Source: an uncultured Prevotellaceae bacterium | GTDB taxonomy: Bacteria; Bacteroidota; Bacteroidia; Bacteroidales; Bacteroidaceae | Reading direction: 5' to 3' | DNA: 64,000 nucleotides | Assembly (NCBI GenBank): GCA_902762565.1 | Contig: CACWOS010000003.1 | Coordinates: forward strand, 25,868-89,867 | Shown here: positions 8,336 through 17,050 of the stretch, piece by piece | Layout of the letters: each line of letters begins with the position of its first letter | Numbering within the stretch: the first letter of the stretch is position 1 | Made by a program: the position numbers and the translations under genes | The notes under the pieces: model-generated | Told to the model about the DNA's origin: nothing | The model's database searches: none | Seen by the model: only the letters and a program-made list of their open reading frames with translations

Positions 8336-9232
8336 TTAATTGATATTGCTATCCTTCCAGACATCCAGACCGTTTTGGATATTAGAATCCCAAGGCACAA
8401 TCGTCCACTCGCCAGCCTCAAGTTCGCCGAGGTGGTTGATAGTCAGCGTAATGTCGTACTGTGTATTGGCATAATAATTCTTTTGGGGTAGAGTGGCTGT
8501 CTTTTCTGTGCTGCCGTGAAGCGAAAGTGTAGGAGTCTGATTGCCAGGCAAAATTAAAAAGTCTGCCTCAATAGCATTGTTGTCTGTCAACTCGTTATTC
8601 TGTGGCTTCAGATAGATAGAGCCGCTTTTATCCTTTCCAACATTGGTGTTGAACCCTGCTAAATCGTAATATCCTTCTTTAAAGAGATTATTCATCTCCA
8701 AACCATAGAAGTTGTAATCGGATGTGTTGCCAACAGCCTTCTTTACTGTTACATGGATACGCGCAAAAACATGTTTCATGCTCAGTTTAGCATAAGGAGA
8801 ACTTTCTGTAGCACTTCCGTAATAAGAGGTGAATAACAGGTCTGTCTGAGAGGTGAGGCTCAAGGGAAAGCCTTGCTCTAACGCTGACATGGTCAGGTTC
8901 TTATTGTATGGATAATATGCATACACGTAGCAGGTACCATTCTCAGGGATATACACTAGCTGATCGAACTTACTGTTACCATCTAAATAGGTTACCTCTC
9001 GGTTGAAGCCATCCTCTAATACGTTGTTGTAGAGATAAGATGTGCTTTTGGTGACAAATACGCCATACGCGCTGTTGTTGGGGAGGGTAGAACCTTCAAC
9101 TACTGAACGGGTGATGCCATCAAACTCAATTTGCAGAGGCACGCGGCTTGTATTGCCGCCAGCCTCGTTCTCCTCACTGCTGCAGGCGAGCAGCAGTGGG
9201 AGTGCAAGAAGTGATAATATTGCTTTTTTCAT
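8336..9232 (-). CDS. Fimbrillin-family lipoprotein
   Basis: This 298-residue lipoprotein has signal MKKAILSLLALPLLLAC (Cys17). An ATG 24 bases upstream would overlap the preceding stop and put a polar octapeptide before the signal, so I chose the start at 9232. Fimbrillin features are ITRSVV after the anchor, YAYYPYNKN, MKHVFARIHVTVKKA, and a C-terminal beta strand pattern NTQYDITLTINHLGELE. The ending GEWTIVPWDSNIQNGLDV is typical of the family. It lies fifth in the operon, after the FN3-like lipoprotein. Together with two further fimbrillins this gives three candidate pilus or surface-fibre subunits. Confidence 0.85.
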   Translation of the reverse strand: MKKAILSLLALPLLLACSSEENEAGGNTSRVPLQIEFDGITRSVVEGSTLPNNSAYGVFVTKSTSYLYNNVLEDGFNREVTYLDGNSKFDQLVYIPENGTCYVYAYYPYNKNLTMSALEQGFPLSLTSQTDLLFTSYYGSATESSPYAKLSMKHVFARIHVTVKKAVGNTSDYNFYGLEMNNLFKEGYYDLAGFNTNVGKDKSGSIYLKPQNNELTDNNAIEADFLILPGNQTPTLSLHGSTEKTATLPQKNYYANTQYDITLTINHLGELEAGEWTIVPWDSNIQNGLDVWKDSNIN

Positions 9233-9248
9233 ATCGTTTCTGTTCTGT

Positions 9249-10658
9249 TTAGTCATAAATATCTATATCGGTATTGCCGCCGTTGCTCCAAGGCTGCACA
9301 TATACATCACTGACGGAAATTGACACGTCGGTACGTGTGTAATTGACAGTGATATCATAGTTGTACTTCTTTCCATACTCCCAACTGGTTGAGGGTAGTG
9401 TGACAGGAATGACCTCAGTCTTCATGTTAGTCGAGTTGTTCAACGTGATGTTCACTTTTACCTCATTTTCACCGAACTTGACAGGTATCAACGAGTTGAA
9501 GTAAACTAATGAGTTCTTCTCGTAGTTCAACGCAATTTTCGTGGACTTTGACCATGTGGCAGCATTGTTCTTAATGAGTGTCATCGTACCATTGGTCAAG
9601 TCAAATGTTGCATTGGTGCAAATGGCCTCAGCCTTTTCTGCATTAGCTATCTCAACCTGAGTGATGTACTTTGACGAGGTGGCACCGTTGGTTGACTTGC
9701 AACTAATGTTCAGATTAACCTGATAGGGCAGCAGTGTTGTCATCGGACAGCTGACCTTGTTGTTGGTCGGGCTTATCTTGGCATGACCATACTCGAAATA
9801 CTTGTCAGTATAATAAATAGGTATAGCCTTGTAATTAGTGTAGCTCTTATTATAAGGCTTATAGACATAGACGTCAGCCTCGCCTGAAATATTGCCTGAC
9901 CATGAAGTGCCCGACCAGTTGCTGGCGTATGTATAGTTATCGCTAACAATCCAGAAACCTGCATAGTTTGAATAGAATTCAGAACCAGTCAGATCTACGT
10001 ATGCATTAGCCTGAGTGGTAAATTCTTTCACTGGCGAGTAGTAGGGCGTTGTGCCGTATGGTAGCGTTACCTTTGCGCGTACATAGTACTTTGTGTTGTC
10101 GTTCAACTTTAGTGTTGCATTGTAGTTGTTGCCGTAGCGGGAACCAGCCATTTGTTGGGCATTGCTCATATCGGCATTGGTAGAGTATTCGAAAGTGACT
10201 TCACAGTCGCTACGTCCCCAATAGTAAGATACATATGCACTATAGGATGTGATTTCGCTGACAGTAATCTCGTTGGTGATTTCGTTTGTCTTAAACTCTG
10301 TGACAGGACTCTGCACGAAACCGTGCGGTTTTCTCAGGCATAACTGTACGTAATAGGTTGTGGCAGGCAGCAGGTCTGTCGAACTGGTGTAGTATCCGCT
10401 GCTCATACTTGCATTCAACTCTTTTGAATCACTCATGTCGGACGATGTGGACAGCAAGTAATAGGCGCGTTCAATCCCATTATCGTTGAGACTTGGGTAT
10501 TGCAGTGTCACGTTCAGTACTTGTTTCACATTCTGCTTAACCGTCACCCCACCCAGCGTAGGCACATTGTTATTGGGCTCTTGTACGTCCTGACATGACG
10601 TCAGCATGGCACCGGCACTGACCAGGCATGCCAATAAGATAAATATATACTTTTTCAT
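9249..10658 (-). CDS. Lipoprotein with FN3-like domains and a fimbrillin-like C-terminus
   Basis: This 469-residue lipoprotein (lipobox MLTSC, Cys22) begins with two fibronectin-III-like repeats at about 30-125 and 130-215. Both carry the 'ATTYYVQL/NTKYYVRA' strand and end in 'TEFKT/KEFTT'. The remaining 250 residues are rich in Tyr, Ser, Asn and Thr and finish with KYNYDITVNYTRTDVSISVSDVYVQPWSNG, a fimbrillin-like ending of NYDITVNYT type. This arrangement suggests a surface-exposed anchor or adhesin. It starts 12 bases after the stop of the barrel protein and ends 16 bases before the next fimbrillin. No specific ligand can be inferred. Confidence 0.75.
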   Translation of the reverse strand: MKKYIFILLACLVSAGAMLTSCQDVQEPNNNVPTLGGVTVKQNVKQVLNVTLQYPSLNDNGIERAYYLLSTSSDMSDSKELNASMSSGYYTSSTDLLPATTYYVQLCLRKPHGFVQSPVTEFKTNEITNEITVSEITSYSAYVSYYWGRSDCEVTFEYSTNADMSNAQQMAGSRYGNNYNATLKLNDNTKYYVRAKVTLPYGTTPYYSPVKEFTTQANAYVDLTGSEFYSNYAGFWIVSDNYTYASNWSGTSWSGNISGEADVYVYKPYNKSYTNYKAIPIYYTDKYFEYGHAKISPTNNKVSCPMTTLLPYQVNLNISCKSTNGATSSKYITQVEIANAEKAEAICTNATFDLTNGTMTLIKNNAATWSKSTKIALNYEKNSLVYFNSLIPVKFGENEVKVNITLNNSTNMKTEVIPVTLPSTSWEYGKKYNYDITVNYTRTDVSISVSDVYVQPWSNGGNTDIDIYD

Positions 10659-10670
10659 GTCTTTTGTTTT

Positions 10671-11432
10671 TTAGAAGTAAATACCAACACCGAAATTACC
10701 TTTTAAGTAATCCTTAATTTCTTTGGTGTTTGCTTGTACACCGGCTTGTACGTAGAAACGGCTAACTCTTACCATGAGTCCAGCGTCAACCATCACGCCG
10801 CTATAGCAGTCAGGTGTCTCCCAATAATCACCATTTTGATATTCCCAGTAGATGTTACGTTCCTCATAACCACATCCGGCATAGAGATAAAATGGTCCGT
10901 AAGCGCGACCGATAAGACCTGCAGAGGCCCCCCAGTACCTGCGCTTCTCATTGCCATTGAACCATCCTTCGTTGTAGTAGGGGTAGCCGTCTATCGGCTT
11001 GCCGTTGAATTGCCCCTTCAGATAGAAACCGTAGTCCTTGACAACACCGACCATTAGACCTGGTGCTGCATACTTCGGGTTTGCATCAGGGAATACTGCG
11101 CTGATGCCTGCGAAAATCTGGTACTTTTCCGGCTTGTAGTTCAGCCATGAACTCTTCCCCATCTTGATGGTCATGCCGTCCTTGCCTTTCTTCGTAGTAG
11201 CATCCCATCCGGCATACTCGGCACGCAATTTGGGATTGTTCTTATTGGTCACAATAGAGAATGTACCATCCATATTGGTGAGCACACTCTCGTTGGTGCC
11301 TTTAACTTGCACCTTGGCTCCAGGCATGGGGACACCCTTGGTATCGGTTACTGTGCCCGTTATGGCGGTTTGCGCCATTGATGGCATAGCTAACGTTGCC
11401 AGAGCCACACTCAACATTAATAGTTTCTTCAT
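10671..11432 (-). CDS. Small outer-membrane-type protein with N-terminal carboxypeptidase-regulatory-like domain
   Basis: From MKKLLMLSV, which begins a clear signal peptide cleaved near SMAQ, the product is 253 residues. Residues about 21-90 form a carboxypeptidase-regulatory-like beta-sandwich (AITGTVTDTKGVPMPGAKV, then LTNMDGTFSI), as found at the N-termini of SusC-like and other outer-membrane proteins. From about 100 to the end the sequence alternates polar and aromatic residues and ends in Phe (NFGVGIYF), typical of an 8-10 stranded outer-membrane barrel. An upstream in-frame ATG at 11489 would add 19 charged residues inside the preceding gene, so I rejected it. It is third in the operon and could be the membrane gate or anchor for the locus (inference). 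Confidence 0.75.
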   Translation of the reverse strand: MKKLLMLSVALATLAMPSMAQTAITGTVTDTKGVPMPGAKVQVKGTNESVLTNMDGTFSIVTNKNNPKLRAEYAGWDATTKKGKDGMTIKMGKSSWLNYKPEKYQIFAGISAVFPDANPKYAAPGLMVGVVKDYGFYLKGQFNGKPIDGYPYYNEGWFNGNEKRRYWGASAGLIGRAYGPFYLYAGCGYEERNIYWEYQNGDYWETPDCYSGVMVDAGLMVRVSRFYVQAGVQANTKEIKDYLKGNFGVGIYF

Positions 11433-11461
11433 ATTGATGTATTGTAATTTATGTTCTTTGG

Positions 11462-14005
11462 TTATTGATTCATCTTCATTTCGCCCCATTCACTGCCTAA
11501 ACCAGGCGCGCTGATAACGGTAGGTGTCTGTGGCTTTTTGTTAACCACAGTTGACTTCTGTCTGACCTTCGTCTTGATGTAGTTGCCTAAATCAGATAGC
11601 GTCACGTTACCTTTGGTCTCTTGTAGCTTCTTAAGCAGGTAGTAGGTGAAGAGTCCGTGACTCTTTTCCTTGTAGGGCATAGCTGTTTCGTTGCCGCTGG
11701 CTGCCGAGAAGATGACCATATTTCCCATGGGCAACTCTTCTTTGGGGCTGATGGCTACACCTCGTGCTGCCACCAGCATGCCGTCGTCACGCTTTGAACC
11801 GCTAAAGCAGGCATCTAAGAATACCACTACAGAGTGGGCTTTCAGGGCACCTAACTGGCTGTACAATTTCTTCAGTGAGTAGCATCCGTCAGTCTGCTTG
11901 CCATCAGCGTCGATTGGCAGCAGGAAGGCATCCTTGGTCTGTTCATTGGGAATACCATGACCGGCATAATAGAAGATAACCTTTAGGTCGCCTTGATAGG
12001 CGGCAGCAATGGATTCTATGTCGCGTAATGCACGGATCATGATACCATACGACGCATCCTTGTAGAGACGGATATTGTCCTTTGGCAGCCCGAGAGTCTT
12101 CTCACAGTACTTGGCAAATGTCGTTCCGTCATTCTGTGCCATCGGTACACCAGCTACCATGCTGTAATTTTCGTTACAGATGATAACGGCAAATGTCTTG
12201 TCGTTCTTTACTTTTGTTTCAGGAATGTTGAGATCGACATCCGATGCTCCAACGGATACTTTTTTCTGCTGTCGTGTTGCAGCGTTTTGCCTGCTTTGCT
12301 GATTGCTGGCAAAGAGACTGTTGTCCAATTTGTCAAACTGTACGTCAACTACGGTCTCCGTATAGTTGAGGCTCTTGTCGCCTGTAAACTGATAGGTTTT
12401 TCCTGCAGGCGTAGTAAACGTCAAACTAGCAAGTGTCAGCCTGTCTCCTGAAATATAGAACTGCGGATTGCTGAACTGCATGCCGTTCCAGCTGCTTTCA
12501 AACGAACGAGCCTCGTTGTTCTCACGTGGTACAGGAACGATGAGCTCACCGTATTTTGACTCAATAAGGAATACGCGGTTCTCTGCATCGTATGGACGCA
12601 ATACCATGTCACGTCCAAATCGGATGTTCTTGGTGTAACTGTTGATATACTCCTTTTCTGCTGATGCCAATAGTTCCTTGACCTTAGCTTGGCGGCTTTC
12701 TTCAGTTACGCGGGTACGGTATTCCTCTGCTGTTTCGTATGGGTCTTTGGCCTGCCATTTCTTAAGACGCTCTTCTACGAACTTCTTTGCATACTCCGAA
12801 TACAGCGGTAGCTCCTCCTGCTGTTGGACTGCGGGAGAGGCTGATGCAGACTGGCTGCTTGCGATACTTGGCGTGTTAGCCAGTGTGTTCTGAGTGGCAT
12901 AGGACAGTGCCGTTGGTGCCATTCCACAGCTGACGGTTACACCACCCATGGCTGTCACTCGTTTGTTGGCTTCTGCCAATTTGCCCGTCTGCTCAGAGAA
13001 TAGGTAGGATATAGCCAATGCTTGTGCATATTTCAATGAGTTTGTTTCCGCACGTGTTATCTCCTCTAATTCTTTGGCAGCCTCGGTAAAATACTCCTTG
13101 GCCAACTTTTGGTTTCGTTTCGCATTGTTGCCTGACTCGGCAGCAGTATGATAGGCAATTCCCATGTTGTACTCGCAAATGGCAATATGCTTTGCCAAAT
13201 CCAAACTGCGAGGATTTGTGACACGTAGTTTCTTATATATTTCCAAAGATTGTTCGTATTGCTGAGTCTCTTCATAAAGCTGTGCCTGCAGTTTCATGAG
13301 GTCGGTGTTCGAGGGCTGATACGTGAGCGCTTTGGTCAAGTAGCGCTGCATGGCTGCATAGTCTTTGCTATCCATGCAGATATTGATAGCCTGTTTCAGG
13401 ATGTTGATGTTCGACGGGTTGTTGTTCACCACCTCATCGAGAATCTCCTTGGCTGATGTATAGTCCTTGGCCTTTACGCAAGCGTCCATCATAAACGACA
13501 GCACGTCACGTCTGTGCTTTTGTTCGCCTGTCGAGAGATAGGCCTTGAAATATGGTATCACGCGCTGGTAGTCACCGCTGTTGTATGTGTTGGCAGCAGC
13601 ATTATAGGCTATCAGTGGATAGTTCGATGAACGCTCGAAATCCGTACCAGCCATGACGGGCATCATCTGGATGTCCAGATATGCCTGTGCAAAGAGCATG
13701 GCGTTGGTCCTTTGTCGTTGTGAGGCATTATAGATGTATGCCTTCTCAATCCAGGGGCGCATCTCCGACAGCGTGGTACGCAGTTGGTTATAGTCTGCCG
13801 AACCAGTACTGACAGTCTTTGCTTCTAGCTTTAAGGCTTCGTAGCTCTGCCATAGGGTAGCGTAAGCTGTGCCTGGGTTTCCGCCATTGATCTGACTGAG
13901 GAACTGCTTGAAAAGGCTGCAACCATATTGCACCCCTGTTTGGCCCCAGACGCCTATTGGCAGGAGAACCGCCATGAGCATGATGTATATGATACGTTTG
14001 TTCAT
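11462..14005 (-). CDS. Exported TPR protein with C-terminal caspase (C14) domain
   Basis: The 847-residue product has a signal peptide (cleavage near VWGQ). TPR-like helices occupy about 40-340, with clear repeats around DYTSAKEILDEVVNNNP and QYEQSLEIYKKLRVTNP. A middle domain spans about 399-540. A caspase-fold peptidase domain covers about 600-810. The catalytic dyad is visible: His683 in FYYAGHG and Cys733 in FLDACFSG. NENY and the GNETAMPY/HGLFTYYL segments also match the family. The middle domain is clearly related to the middle domain of the WD40 protein encoded just upstream. Most bacterial caspase-like proteins are cytosolic; this one carries an export signal. Basic P1 preference would be expected for metacaspase-like members, but that is inference. 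It starts 18 bases after its upstream neighbour. Confidence 0.9.
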   Translation of the reverse strand: MNKRIIYIMLMAVLLPIGVWGQTGVQYGCSLFKQFLSQINGGNPGTAYATLWQSYEALKLEAKTVSTGSADYNQLRTTLSEMRPWIEKAYIYNASQRQRTNAMLFAQAYLDIQMMPVMAGTDFERSSNYPLIAYNAAANTYNSGDYQRVIPYFKAYLSTGEQKHRRDVLSFMMDACVKAKDYTSAKEILDEVVNNNPSNINILKQAINICMDSKDYAAMQRYLTKALTYQPSNTDLMKLQAQLYEETQQYEQSLEIYKKLRVTNPRSLDLAKHIAICEYNMGIAYHTAAESGNNAKRNQKLAKEYFTEAAKELEEITRAETNSLKYAQALAISYLFSEQTGKLAEANKRVTAMGGVTVSCGMAPTALSYATQNTLANTPSIASSQSASASPAVQQQEELPLYSEYAKKFVEERLKKWQAKDPYETAEEYRTRVTEESRQAKVKELLASAEKEYINSYTKNIRFGRDMVLRPYDAENRVFLIESKYGELIVPVPRENNEARSFESSWNGMQFSNPQFYISGDRLTLASLTFTTPAGKTYQFTGDKSLNYTETVVDVQFDKLDNSLFASNQQSRQNAATRQQKKVSVGASDVDLNIPETKVKNDKTFAVIICNENYSMVAGVPMAQNDGTTFAKYCEKTLGLPKDNIRLYKDASYGIMIRALRDIESIAAAYQGDLKVIFYYAGHGIPNEQTKDAFLLPIDADGKQTDGCYSLKKLYSQLGALKAHSVVVFLDACFSGSKRDDGMLVAARGVAISPKEELPMGNMVIFSAASGNETAMPYKEKSHGLFTYYLLKKLQETKGNVTLSDLGNYIKTKVRQKSTVVNKKPQTPTVISAPGLGSEWGEMKMNQ

Positions 14006-14023
14006 GCTTGTGTTGTTACTGGT

Positions 14024-16099
14024 TTAAAAAGCGTCTTCGAAAATGTAGTCCACGAAGATACGGCGGAACTGACCACCGACACCTTCTGCCTCTTCAACAT
14101 GTGTCTCGTAACTGGTGTCCATCGTCTTCAAAGCCTGAACTCCTTTTTGCATGGCGTTCTTCATGCCCATAGCACGCAGGAATGCCAGTTCCTCGTTGGT
14201 GCGGATGCCTGAAGCCTTGGTAACGTTCAGCGTTGTAGCCGTACCATTGGCTGTGACAGGAACATCGGTAAATTCACCATATTCGTTACGATAAGGTAGA
14301 GTCTTCTTGATAGGTGTGGCATCAGCAGAGCCCTTGATGACAATCTTCACTTTCTTGCCAGGTTGTACGTAACGGGCAAAGTCCTTCTGCATGGCCTGAT
14401 TGATGATATTCAGCATGGTCTGTGCAGCTGCCGACTGCTCAGCCTTGTACTGTCCGGGAGCAAAATCCTCGCGAGCCGAGAAAGCTGCATCCACAGCGTA
14501 GTCGAAACTGACTTTGTAGTTGACGTGACGCTTACCATCGGCATCAGTCTCAGTGATGGTCTTGGTGCTGACGTTAATCTTGGTATGATCTGACAACTTC
14601 TGCTGAACCTTAGCCGTGGTCACCATTTCGTTTTTCATCTCGTCTAATGCCATCTCGTCCATAGCACCTTGACGGGCTATATCTAGAGGTAGGAAGTTGT
14701 TGTCCTCCTTCAGATAGTCTAACGACTGGCGTCCGCGGTTGTCGTAAGTATAGCTCTTACCCGTGTTCTTATTGTAGATGTCGGCATACAATAGTTCGAA
14801 CTTGTCGTTCTTACCTACGCCATAGACAGGGTTACGCAATTCGATGTCATCGGGATTCATAAAATAGCGCAGATCTTCCTTGGGCACGTCAATATAGATG
14901 GAAGGCATGTCACCAAGGTCGAGTGCCATCATGTTGGTCTCTGGGTTATAGTTTCCTAACGACATCTGGGGGGCAGAACCATAGTCTGATGCCATTCTTG
15001 TGGCAATCTCCTCTTCAAATAAACGCATCTGTGCAGCACGTGTCTCGTCGTTCACACGCATCATGTACTGCTCGTCCGTCTCCTCAGGCATGCGCTTTTC
15101 CCATTCTGCCATACGGGCTTGCACCTCGTCGTCCAACAACTTGGTCAGGTAGGGGGGCAGTTCGTTCATCTGCTTGTAGTGTATGGAGTTGACGGTGTTA
15201 TAAACCAGATATAGGGCTCCGCGCTTATCCTTGGCAAAAAGCAGGTCGGTTACACCACCTTCGGCAGCGTCAACATATATGCGGTCTGTATCGTCAATCA
15301 AATTGACGAAGGCAATGCGTGAGTCGCCAGTTATCACTGCCACATACTTTCCGTCTGGATGGAATTCGCAGTCACGACCTTCGCCCAAAGACTGTATATT
15401 TAGTTTCTGGTTAAAAGCCTGTGTGTCGAACACCTTCATCTGGCCGTCGCTGCTAAGCAGGGCAATCTCCTTAGAGTTCTTTGAGAATGCGAATGCAGAC
15501 AGGTTGCCTTCAACGGCAATATCTGCACGCAGAGACTTGTCATCCATACCAACAACAACAAGACGCTGTCCGTTGGAAGCTGCTAACATACTGCCGTCGT
15601 TGCTGAAAATCAGTTTGCTTGCTTCGAAGGGTAGCATCGTCGTTTCCATTTGTCTGTAGTCATTCAAACGGAAAAAAGCAACCCACCCCTTTGTATCAGC
15701 TACAGCCAAACGTGTACCATCAGGCGTAAAGCAGCAGGTGGTTACTACATCATTCATCTTGGTAGTACCCAACTTCTTGTTCTTTTTCCAAAAGTCATAG
15801 ACGCTAACTACTTTCTCATTGTCTTTCACTACAGCATAGCTATTGCCTGACGGACTGACAGACAAAGTACGAATCTGCTTGCCAGAGGACAGCAGCTGTC
15901 CTCCGCGAAGGTTCGTTACGTTTTGGCCTGCCACAAAGATGGTGTTGTTCTGATAGTTACCCAGTAAAGTGGGGGTGGCTGTCTGTTGATATGCATCGTC
16001 CTGTCCGTTGAGTATCAATGCTTCTTGCGCTGATATTGTCAGCGAAGGTGCTACTGCACAAAACAGGAAAAGACAGCACTTCTTAGTAATAATCTCCAT
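14024..16099 (-). CDS. Exported WD40-like propeller protein with shared middle domain and OmpA-like C-terminus
   Basis: First gene of the operon. I chose MEIITKKCC at 16099 because the upstream ATG at 16147 lies within the promoter. The product has 691 residues. A signal peptide ends near ISAQ. A beta-propeller covers about 70-310, with repeats such as CCFTPDGTRLAVADTKGWVAFF and LIFSNDGSMLAASNGQRL. A middle domain at about 313-459 is shared with the caspase protein. The last 110 residues resemble a divergent OmpA/peptidoglycan-associated domain (VKIVIKGSADATPI, NEELAFLRAMGMKNAM, GQFRRIFVDYIF). The architecture suggests a periplasmic scaffold bound to the cell wall that positions the caspase protein. 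Confidence 0.8.
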   Translation of the reverse strand: MEIITKKCCLFLFCAVAPSLTISAQEALILNGQDDAYQQTATPTLLGNYQNNTIFVAGQNVTNLRGGQLLSSGKQIRTLSVSPSGNSYAVVKDNEKVVSVYDFWKKNKKLGTTKMNDVVTTCCFTPDGTRLAVADTKGWVAFFRLNDYRQMETTMLPFEASKLIFSNDGSMLAASNGQRLVVVGMDDKSLRADIAVEGNLSAFAFSKNSKEIALLSSDGQMKVFDTQAFNQKLNIQSLGEGRDCEFHPDGKYVAVITGDSRIAFVNLIDDTDRIYVDAAEGGVTDLLFAKDKRGALYLVYNTVNSIHYKQMNELPPYLTKLLDDEVQARMAEWEKRMPEETDEQYMMRVNDETRAAQMRLFEEEIATRMASDYGSAPQMSLGNYNPETNMMALDLGDMPSIYIDVPKEDLRYFMNPDDIELRNPVYGVGKNDKFELLYADIYNKNTGKSYTYDNRGRQSLDYLKEDNNFLPLDIARQGAMDEMALDEMKNEMVTTAKVQQKLSDHTKINVSTKTITETDADGKRHVNYKVSFDYAVDAAFSAREDFAPGQYKAEQSAAAQTMLNIINQAMQKDFARYVQPGKKVKIVIKGSADATPIKKTLPYRNEYGEFTDVPVTANGTATTLNVTKASGIRTNEELAFLRAMGMKNAMQKGVQALKTMDTSYETHVEEAEGVGGQFRRIFVDYIFEDAF

Positions 16100-16134
16100 A
16101 TTTTTTAATATTAATAGTTTTAACGTTTGATTTG

Positions 16135-16165
16135 CAAAAATACCCATTCTTCATGATATGTGCAA
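16135..16165 (-). promoter_or_regulatory. Promoter of the seven-gene caspase/fimbrillin operon
   Basis: On the minus strand TTG (16163-16165) and TATTTTTG (16135-16142) are separated by 20 bp. The first gene starts 36 bases downstream of the -7 box. No other promoter with both boxes was found within the following 10 kb, and gaps between the seven genes are 12-39 bases. Confidence 0.7.
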
Positions 16166-16218
16166 GTGATTTGTGAATTTCTATTTATTATTTAGTAAAT
16201 TTTAACAGGTGCGCGCAA

Positions 16219-16249
16219 ACAAAAAGCGCCGTCCTAACGAACGACGCTT
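16219..16249 (-). terminator. Intrinsic terminator after thyA
   Basis: On the minus strand AAGCGTCGT and ACGGCGCTT (16241-16249 and 16224-16232) pair with one G-T wobble around an 8-base loop, followed by a run of T (AAAAA on the plus strand at 16219-16225). Confidence 0.85.
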
Positions 16250-16255
16250 CTAATC

Positions 16256-17050
16256 TTAAACCGAAACTTCCGCTTTGATGTGTGGATGCGGATCGTAGCC
16301 AACGAGCTCGAAGTCCTCGTAGTGGAAGTCGAAGATGCTCTTGACGTCAGGATTAATTTTCATCGTGGGCAGGGGACGAGGCTCACGCGTGAGCTGTAAC
16401 TTGGCCTGTTCGATGTGGTTCAGGTAAAGGTGCGTATCGCCTGTCGTATGGATAAAGTCACCTGGCTTGAAGCCAGTCACCTGCGCCATCATCTGCAACA
16501 ACAGCGCGTAGGAGGCAATATTGAACGGCACGCCCAAGAACGTATCTGCTGAGCGCTGGTAGAGTTGCAACGACAAGCGGTCACCTGCGACGTAGAACTG
16601 GAAAATGGTGTGACAAGGAGGCAACGCCATCTTGTTGACCTCAGCGACATTCCATGCGGAAACAATCATGCGACGCGAGTTGGGATTGGTTTTTAACTGG
16701 TCTACGACGTACTGTATTTGGTCAATCACACCTCCGTTGTAGTCAGGCCACGAGCGCCATTGGTGACCATAAACAGGCCCCAGTTCACCGTTTTCGTCAG
16801 CCCATTCGTTCCAGATGCGTACACCATGTTCCTGCAAGTATTTCACGTTGGTGTCGCCATTCAGGAACCAAAGCAGCTCGTAAATGATACTCTTCAGGTG
16901 CAGTTTCTTCGTTGTTAACAGGGGAAATCCGTTGTCGAGGTTGTAACGGCTCTGGGTGCCAAAAATACTGATGGTTCCCGTGCCTGTACGGTCGCCCTTC
17001 TCCGTTCCTTCTGTGAGGATGCGGTTCAATATGTCTAAGTATTGTTTCAT
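16256..17050 (-). CDS. thyA: Thymidylate synthase
   Basis: Converts dUMP to dTMP with methylene-tetrahydrofolate, producing dihydrofolate for FolA. The 264 residues are the standard short bacterial length. The start [24 protein letters not shown], the catalytic Cys in [11 protein letters not shown], the dUMP-binding QLYQRSAD, and the C-terminal [10 protein letters not shown] are all intact. Its start codon overlaps the end of the upstream rsmF-like gene by 4 bases (ATGA), so the two are translated from one message. The pairing with a methyltransferase gene is likely positional rather than functional. A hairpin terminator follows directly. Confidence 0.97.
   Translation of the reverse strand: MKQYLDILNRILTEGTEKGDRTGTGTISIFGTQSRYNLDNGFPLLTTKKLHLKSIIYELLWFLNGDTNVKYLQEHGVRIWNEWADENGELGPVYGHQWRSWPDYNGGVIDQIQYVVDQLKTNPNSRRMIVSAWNVAEVNKMALPPCHTIFQFYVAGDRLSLQLYQRSADTFLGVPFNIASYALLLQMMAQVTGFKPGDFIHTTGDTHLYLNHIEQAKLQLTREPRPLPTMKINPDVKSIFDFHYEDFELVGYDPHPHIKAEVSV

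Noticed and set aside
11462-14005. Reading the caspase gene as a cytosolic antiphage effector
   Set aside because: The protein has a signal peptide and its neighbours are all exported, unlike known cytosolic caspase defence systems. No nuclease, sensor or gasdermin-like gene is adjacent.
16100-16147. Upstream ATG for the WD40/OmpA gene
   Set aside because: It overlaps the promoter -7 box and would place 16 residues before the signal peptide.
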